Assembly (NCBI RefSeq): GCF_016863555.1
Contig: NZ_BOPC01000074.1
Location: 1 to 39,723 of the forward strand
Length of the DNA stretch: 39,723 nucleotides
Origin: Micromonospora qiuiae
GTDB lineage: Bacteria; Actinomycetota; Actinomycetes; Mycobacteriales; Micromonosporaceae
Direction: 5' to 3'
This document shows positions 34,791-39,723 of the stretch, piece by piece. The notes under the pieces are model-generated. The model ran no database searches and was not told where the DNA came from. It saw only the letters and a list, made by a program, of their open reading frames with translations. The translations under genes were made by a program, and so were the position numbers. Numbering within the stretch: the first letter of the stretch is position 1; every line of letters begins with the position of its first letter.

Positions 34791-35873
34791 TCAGGCCGGG
34801 GGTCGTATCAGGCGTCCACGAGCCTGAACGACCGGCCACAATGCCTCGATGAGCAGGCGGTGAACGTCGCGCGCTCCGGCCATCCGCAGCAGCGAGCGTA
34901 TGACGAAGACCTGAGTCTGCTGCCAGTAGCGTGGCGCGGCGTGCACGTCGTCGTGGGAGAGAATGTGGACGTTCGTCAGGTACCGGCGCAACGCTACGGT
35001 GTCCGACTGCGGGATGATTTCGTCCCGCAAACTGGCGACATAGGACACCGGAATCCCAACTGTGGAGAGCCCTCGTGGGGGCAGCGCCCAGTCCCGCAGG
35101 TGCTCGAAGAGCTGGTCGCGGTCGACTCCGGTGAGATGCGCCAGCGTGTCGCCGGTCAGCTTGGGGATCTGCCGGTGCCACGCCCGATCGGCGAAGAACT
35201 TGATCAGCGGCGTGCCCGCCGAGACGATGCCCTTGATGCGGGCGTCCTCCATCGCGGCGCGCAGCGCCAGGTGACCGCTGAAGCTGAACATCAGCGCGTA
35301 CGTGCGAGACACGTCGGCCCGGTCGGCGACGGCGTCCAGGAGGGCCGGCAGCATTTGCCAGCTGTCGCCGTCGTACGGCATTGTGTTCTCGCCCGTGCCG
35401 GGCATCTCGGTGGCGATCGCGGCCAACCCTAGTCGTTTGAGCACCGGCAGGCTCTGCGCCCACTGCTCTTTGACGGCGACGATCCCGCCGCTGAGCACCA
35501 CCAGCGGTCGGCGCTCGGTCGCCGACAGGCCGCTCTGCCACGCCCGGATCACGCCACTCTTGAACTTCACCTCCAGCGGGTGGATGTCCTTGCCGGTCCG
35601 CCATTTGTCGAAAGTCCGAAGTAAGCCGTCTTGCGCCTCCTGTCGGGCTGGACCATCGACAAAGGGAAATCGGGCCATCACGTAGCGTCGCAGGGCGTCC
35701 TGCTGCGCGCCTCGCCGCTCCAGCCGGCTGGCCTCGGTCGACCACTCGTGCACCCAGGAGCCCGGTCCCGTGCCGTCGTTGCGGATTCGGTCCAGCACCT
35801 CCTGGTGCCGCTGAAGCCGCTGCGTGCGGGCGTGCGCGCCGACGTACTGCTTGAGTTCGGTCAGGTCATGCAC
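34791..35873 (-). CDS. Alpha/beta hydrolase-fold enzyme (AbyA5-like, acetate elimination)
   Basis: About 360 residues: an N-terminal helical cap (~120 residues), then an alpha/beta hydrolase domain. The nucleophile motif reads SFSGH (Ser199), lacking the usual first Gly; candidate acid and base are the Asp in SLRDEIIP and the His in HDDVHA. The layout resembles FrsA/DUF1100-type hydrolases. Next to the E2-like acyltransferase it matches AbyA4/AbyA5 and Agg4/Agg5, where an acetylated tetronate loses acetate to give the exocyclic methylene. The start is taken as GTG at 35873 (GAGG nine bases upstream, 8-bp overlap with the acyltransferase stop); ATG at 35888 is the alternative. Function is by family and context. 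Confidence 0.85.
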   Translation of the reverse strand: MHDLTELKQYVGAHARTQRLQRHQEVLDRIRNDGTGPGSWVHEWSTEASRLERRGAQQDALRRYVMARFPFVDGPARQEAQDGLLRTFDKWRTGKDIHPLEVKFKSGVIRAWQSGLSATERRPLVVLSGGIVAVKEQWAQSLPVLKRLGLAAIATEMPGTGENTMPYDGDSWQMLPALLDAVADRADVSRTYALMFSFSGHLALRAAMEDARIKGIVSAGTPLIKFFADRAWHRQIPKLTGDTLAHLTGVDRDQLFEHLRDWALPPRGLSTVGIPVSYVASLRDEIIPQSDTVALRRYLTNVHILSHDDVHAAPRYWQQTQVFVIRSLLRMAGARDVHRLLIEALWPVVQARGRLIRPPA

Positions 35874-36672
35874 GGGACACCGCCTCATCTGTCGAGAGCA
35901 CGGGCTCCGCGGCGTCGTCCGCGGAGAACTCTTCCAGGCTGGCCTTGATGTCGGCCAGTACGTCCGCGGCCTCCGCTCCGTCGATCACCCGGTGGTCGAA
36001 GGTGAGGCTCAGCCGCATCAGCGGGGCCACGGCGACCTGCCCGTCCCGAACCACAGGGCGGTCCGCGACCTGGCCGAGTCCAAGCGTGATCGTGGTACCG
36101 CCGGTGGAGTAGAAGCCGTCCACCGGCCGGTGCCCGAGCGAGGTGACCGCGAACGTGCCGAAGATCGACGGACGCATCGACAGCGAACGGGCACCCAGCC
36201 CGAACAACAGGTTGCGTATGGGCCACGGAATCCGGTACAGCTTGCGGACCCGGGCGTACTCCCGCATGGTTTCCGGGTCACCGTCGCGATAGTGCTCGAT
36301 GCGTTCCTGGATTGAATCGAGGTCGCGGCGGTCCAGGTCCGCGATCACGGCCGACATCACGATGCGCTGGCCGTTGACTCTTTTGTCCATGGTGAACTTG
36401 CCGCTCACCGACTCGTACCGAGCAACCTTGGGCATCGCGTGCCCACGGATCGCGGCGTTCGCCTCCGGATGGCGCGCGAGCACCCGGGCGGCGGAGTGCA
36501 GCACATACGCCACCGTGGAGTAGTGGCGACCAGTGGACCGGGCCGCCGCCCGGTGCTGACGCACACGCGTCATGTCCACGTCGGTGTCCAGGAAGACCGG
36601 CGCGAAGCTGCGGATGTGGTCGAGGAACATCTGTGTCGGCCGGCGTTCCGGCGCGATCGGTCGTTGCTTCAT
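35866..36672 (-). CDS. 2-oxoacid dehydrogenase E2-type acyltransferase (AbyA4-like)
   Basis: A 268-residue stand-alone E2 catalytic domain with the His-x3-Asp-Gly motif in FDHRVIDGAEAADVL (His227, Asp231). The lipoyl and subunit-binding domains of true dehydrogenase E2 proteins are absent, so it does not belong to a pyruvate-dehydrogenase-type complex. Its ATG overlaps the PKS stop (ATGA). Homologues in tetronate clusters (AbyA4, Agg4, QmnD3) acetylate the primary hydroxyl of the tetronate before elimination by the hydrolase encoded next. That role is inferred from motif, size and gene order. Confidence 0.9.
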   Translation of the reverse strand: MKQRPIAPERRPTQMFLDHIRSFAPVFLDTDVDMTRVRQHRAAARSTGRHYSTVAYVLHSAARVLARHPEANAAIRGHAMPKVARYESVSGKFTMDKRVNGQRIVMSAVIADLDRRDLDSIQERIEHYRDGDPETMREYARVRKLYRIPWPIRNLLFGLGARSLSMRPSIFGTFAVTSLGHRPVDGFYSTGGTTITLGLGQVADRPVVRDGQVAVAPLMRLSLTFDHRVIDGAEAADVLADIKASLEEFSADDAAEPVLSTDEAVSRA

Positions 36673-39600
36673 GCGCTCTTCTCCGGTGTGGAGGCGGTGG
36701 TCATCGCTGTCCTTCCTGCGTGGTTGTCTCCCAGCACCTCGTCGCCGGGCGCCAGGGTGGCGTGAACGGCCCGGGTCAGCGCCAGCGGCGTCGGGTAGTC
36801 GAAGATCAGCACAGGGGGCAGGTCGATGCCCGCCTGTCGCATTCGGTTGCTCAGCTCCAGCGCGGTGAACGAGGAGAAGCCCAGGTGCAGCAGGTTCTCC
36901 TCGGTCTCCACCGCGTCCGGCGAGGGCAGGCCGAGTACCGCTGCCACCTGGCCGCGCACGAACTCGAGCAGGATCAGTTCCCGCTCGGCGTGCGGGGCGG
37001 TGGCCAGCCGGTGAGCCAGATCGCCGTCCGGGCAGCGGTCCACGCCATCCGGCTGACCGCCGGGGTTCGCCAGCTCCGCGAAGAGCCGGCTGTCGCGACG
37101 GCCGTTGAGGTGCGGGGCCACGGTCGGCCAGTCGATGTCAGCCACCACGACCGAGCCGGCCGCGGCGTCACCCGCACGGGCCAGCGCCCGGATGGCCAGT
37201 TCCGGCGTGACCGGCCGTAGGCCCAGCTGAGCCAGCGCCTCGCCGTCGGTACCGGCGCCGTCGGCCAGTGGCCCCCAGGCCACGCAGAGCGCCGGCCGGC
37301 CCGCCAGCCGACGGAGCGCGGCGACCCCCTCCACGTATGCGTCTGCGGCCGCGCGCCCGGTGAGTCCAGGCACGCCGAGTACGCCGGACGCCGAGCAGAA
37401 CAGCACGAATGCGGACAGATCCAGATCGGCGGAGAGTTCGTGCAGGTTGAGCGCCGCCCGCCCGTCCGCGGCCGGGTCGACCCCCTCGGCGTGCACGATG
37501 GCGGTGATGTCGTGCTCGTCGGCAACCCGGGCGAGCAGGGCCGCGAGGGCGTTGCGATCCGCCGGCAGGCACTCGGCGACGTCGGTCTTCGCGCCGATCC
37601 GGGCCAGTTCGGCCTCCAGCGCGGCGACCTCCGGCGCGTCGGCGTCCGGCACCGTGAGTACGAGGTGCTCCGCGCCCTGCTCGACAAGCCACCGCGCGGC
37701 GTGCCGGCCGGCTGTGGTCGTCGCGCCGGTGACGAGTACCGTGCCGCGCGGAACCCATACCGGCCCGGTACCGGGCGGGACGTCGCGCACCAACCGGCGG
37801 CCGTAGATCCCCGACGCGCGCAGAGCCACCTGGCTCTCCTCGCCGGCGACGGCTTCGGCGAGCCGGCGGAGCACGGCCTGGTCGGGCGCCGGCGGCAGGT
37901 CCACGATGCCGCCCCACCGTGCCGGGAGCGCCGCCGCGAGCGTCGCCGCGGCTCCCCAGAGCGCGGACTGCACCGGGTCGACGGCGGCGTCCGTGGCGAT
38001 CGCGGCGACGCCGCCCAGCGTGGCCAGCCACAGGACGCCGCCGATGCCGGCCTGCTCCAGCAGGTCGGCGAGTCGCTCCTGGACCGCCGGCAGCCGCTCG
38101 TCCGCGGCTAGGCAGAGCAGCGACAGGACGCCCCGGATCGGGCCGGCACCGGCCACGGCGTCGCGCAGGGAGTCTTCGAGCGCGCCGGGATCCGACTCGG
38201 CTGGATCGATTGTTGCGGTGACCACCGTCGCGCCGGCCGCGCCCAACGCCGGCGTCACCGCGTCGGTCACCGATGCGACCGGGTCCGCCGCCCCGGCCGG
38301 TCGGACCAGCAACCAGGTCCCGGCGAGCCCCGCCGCCGGCGAGGCGGCCAACGGCCGCCAGGCAGTCCGGTAGAACCAGTCGAAGTGCCGGCGCCAGGCG
38401 GACAGCGCCGGCAGCAGTTCGCCCAGCGCGGCGCGCTGTTCGGGCGGGAGGCCCAGCATCGACGCCAGCGATTCGGCGTCGCGGCCGGTGACCGTGGCCC
38501 AGAACTCGGCGGTGACACCGTCCCCGTCCGTGCCGTGCGCGCGCGGGGCGTCCGGCGGAAACACCCAGTACCGCTGGCGCTGGAACGGGTACGTGGGCAG
38601 TTGGCCCGGCGGTACGGCGGGTCCGGGGCCGAGCACCGCCGGCCAGTCGACGGGCAACCCGGCCGTATGCAGCTCGGCGAGGGCCGTCAGCGCGGCGCGC
38701 GCCTCGGGCCGCCGGGCGCGCAGCATCGGCACCGTCAGGATCGGTCCCGCCCGCCCCGCGAGCGTGTCGTGCGCGAGGGAAGCCAGAACCGCGTCCGGAC
38801 CGACCTCCAGGTAGGTCGTGACGCCCTGCTCGTACAGCGCGCGTACCCCGTCGTGGAACCGGACGGCCGCGCGGACCTGCCGGACCCAGTAGTCCGGGTT
38901 GGTGATCTCCCCGGCGGCGATCGGCCGGCCGGTGACGTTCGAGATGATCGGAATCGTCGGCGGGTGGTACTCGAGGTCGGCGATCGCGGCACCGAACGAG
39001 TCGAGCATCGGATCGATGTGCGGGGAGTGGAAAGCGTGGCTGACCGCCAGCTTTCGGATTCTGCGCCCTTCGCCCTTCCAGTGCGCGCCGATCCGTTCCA
39101 CCACGTCCTGGTCGCCGGAGACGACCACCGCCCGCGGCCCGTTGACCGCGGCGATCGCCACCCGTTCATGCTCGCCGTCGAGCAGGGGCAGGATCTCCGC
39201 TTCGGTCGCCTCGATGGCCACCATCGCGCCGGTCGCCGGCAACGCCTGCATCAGCCGACCCCGCTCCGCGACGAGCCGGGCCGCGTCGGGCAGGCGGAGC
39301 ACCCCGCTCACGTGGGCCGCGACGAGCTCGCCGATCGAGTGGCCGATGAGGTAGTCGGGCCGGATCCCGTAGGACTCGATGAGCCGGTAAAGGGCCACCT
39401 CGAAGGCGAACAGGGCCGGCTGCGTGTACCGGGTCTGGCTCAGCAGCTGCGCCTGCGGACTCCCGGGAGCCGCGAACAGCAGCTCGCGCAGCGGGGTGTC
39501 CAGGTGCGGGTCGAGGTGCGAACACACTTCGTCCAAGGCGGCGGCGAACACGGGAGCGAACTCGTACAGTTCCCGGCCCATTCCCGGGCGCTGGCTGCCC

Positions 39601-39723
39601 TGCCCCGTGAACAGGATGGCCGTCTTCCCCTCCACCACGGCCTTACCGGTCACCACTGTGGAGGCCAGCTCGCCGCGTCCGAGCGCGGCCAAACCGCTCA
39701 GCAGTGCCTCCCGCTCCGAGGCC
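36669..39723 (-). CDS. C-terminal part of modular PKS: AT-(inactive KR)-ACP, no thioesterase; 5' end beyond window
   Basis: The frame stays open to the right edge and reads a KS-AT linker there, so the KS and start lie outside. AT about 38550-39640 has FTGQGSQ, GHSIGE and HAFH, the malonyl-CoA type. The KR region (about 37100-38450) keeps a Rossmann-like core, but its NADPH motif is TGATTTAGRH, the Tyr position is Arg (GLTGRAAADAY) and the Lys is missing, so it should not reduce. The ACP (about 36780-37000) reads LGFSSFTALEL, with Ser in place of the Asp before the modified Ser. The protein ends about 35 residues after the ACP without a thioesterase. A last module giving a malonyl-extended, unreduced beta-ketoacyl-ACP fits tetronate release by the KAS III, FkbH and ACP proteins. 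Translationally coupled to the acyltransferase gene. Confidence 0.94.
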   Translation of the reverse strand, partial: ASEREALLSGLAALGRGELASTVVTGKAVVEGKTAILFTGQGSQRPGMGRELYEFAPVFAAALDEVCSHLDPHLDTPLRELLFAAPGSPQAQLLSQTRYTQPALFAFEVALYRLIESYGIRPDYLIGHSIGELVAAHVSGVLRLPDAARLVAERGRLMQALPATGAMVAIEATEAEILPLLDGEHERVAIAAVNGPRAVVVSGDQDVVERIGAHWKGEGRRIRKLAVSHAFHSPHIDPMLDSFGAAIADLEYHPPTIPIISNVTGRPIAAGEITNPDYWVRQVRAAVRFHDGVRALYEQGVTTYLEVGPDAVLASLAHDTLAGRAGPILTVPMLRARRPEARAALTALAELHTAGLPVDWPAVLGPGPAVPPGQLPTYPFQRQRYWVFPPDAPRAHGTDGDGVTAEFWATVTGRDAESLASMLGLPPEQRAALGELLPALSAWRRHFDWFYRTAWRPLAASPAAGLAGTWLLVRPAGAADPVASVTDAVTPALGAAGATVVTATIDPAESDPGALEDSLRDAVAGAGPIRGVLSLLCLAADERLPAVQERLADLLEQAGIGGVLWLATLGGVAAIATDAAVDPVQSALWGAAATLAAALPARWGGIVDLPPAPDQAVLRRLAEAVAGEESQVALRASGIYGRRLVRDVPPGTGPVWVPRGTVLVTGATTTAGRHAARWLVEQGAEHLVLTVPDADAPEVAALEAELARIGAKTDVAECLPADRNALAALLARVADEHDITAIVHAEGVDPAADGRAALNLHELSADLDLSAFVLFCSASGVLGVPGLTGRAAADAYVEGVAALRRLAGRPALCVAWGPLADGAGTDGEALAQLGLRPVTPELAIRALARAGDAAAGSVVVADIDWPTVAPHLNGRRDSRLFAELANPGGQPDGVDRCPDGDLAHRLATAPHAERELILLEFVRGQVAAVLGLPSPDAVETEENLLHLGFSSFTALELSNRMRQAGIDLPPVLIFDYPTPLALTRAVHATLAPGDEVLGDNHAGRTAMTTASTPEKSA

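Noticed and set aside
36669..36780. Thioesterase at the end of the minus-strand PKS
   Set aside because: Only about 35 residues follow the ACP; there is no GxSxG or alpha/beta hydrolase region in the protein.
1..39723. tRNA genes, insertion sequences, integrases or attachment sites
   Set aside because: No transposase- or integrase-like protein, terminal repeat or tRNA cloverleaf was seen; nearly all of the window is coding for the genes listed.

Overview
The window is part of a large polyketide biosynthetic locus from a high-GC actinomycete. Signs of this are the dense GC-rich coding, frequent GTG starts, ATGA/GTGA start-stop overlaps, a SARP regulator and modular type I PKS genes. A Micromonospora- or Streptomyces-like host fits, but the sequence does not fix the genus. 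Both window edges cut PKS genes.

Left arm (1-21295, plus strand, one translationally coupled operon). The 3' part of a cis-AT PKS (AT-KR-ACP, then KS-AT-DH-KR-ACP) overlaps a 3464-residue AT-less PKS (DH-KS-MT-ACP-KS-pseudoACP-ACP-KS-ACP-thioester reductase). This overlaps a free-standing acyltransferase fused to an FMN enoylreductase of the PfaD/PksE type. It is a hybrid cis-AT/trans-AT assembly line with its own trans-AT and an apparent reductive exit. A strong hairpin (21321-21350) closes the operon.

Middle (21370-29473, minus strand). Two precursor genes, an NphT7-like KAS III and a 3-hydroxyacyl-CoA dehydrogenase, should make acetoacetyl-CoA and then 3-hydroxybutyryl-CoA. A methyltransferase and a Tat-exported bicovalent-flavin oxidase follow in the same operon. 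Upstream lie an F420-type (DUF385) protein, a group A flavoprotein monooxygenase, and a terpene-synthase-like protein that has lost its metal-binding motifs.

Right arm (29703-39723). A plus-strand operon carries an SDR and then three tetronate genes: KAS III, FkbH-like glyceryl transferase and a stand-alone ACP. A SARP gene lies convergent to it. A minus-strand operon carries the C-terminal module of another cis-AT PKS, an E2-like acyltransferase and an alpha/beta hydrolase. KAS III, FkbH, ACP, E2 and hydrolase match the five-gene AbyA1-A5 tetronate set. The minus-strand PKS ends in an ACP with no thioesterase and has a KR lacking its catalytic Tyr and Lys, so it should deliver the beta-ketoacyl-ACP that tetronate closure needs. 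The E2/hydrolase pair should then install an exocyclic methylene by acetylation and elimination. A tetronate or spirotetronate product is therefore likely.

The unusual points are the coexistence of a tetronate exit and a reductase exit, the AT-less PKS with no KR, the Ser-to-Glu carrier domain, the degenerate terpene-synthase-like protein, and a repeated CCCCTAN heptamer pair in front of four minus-strand transcription units.
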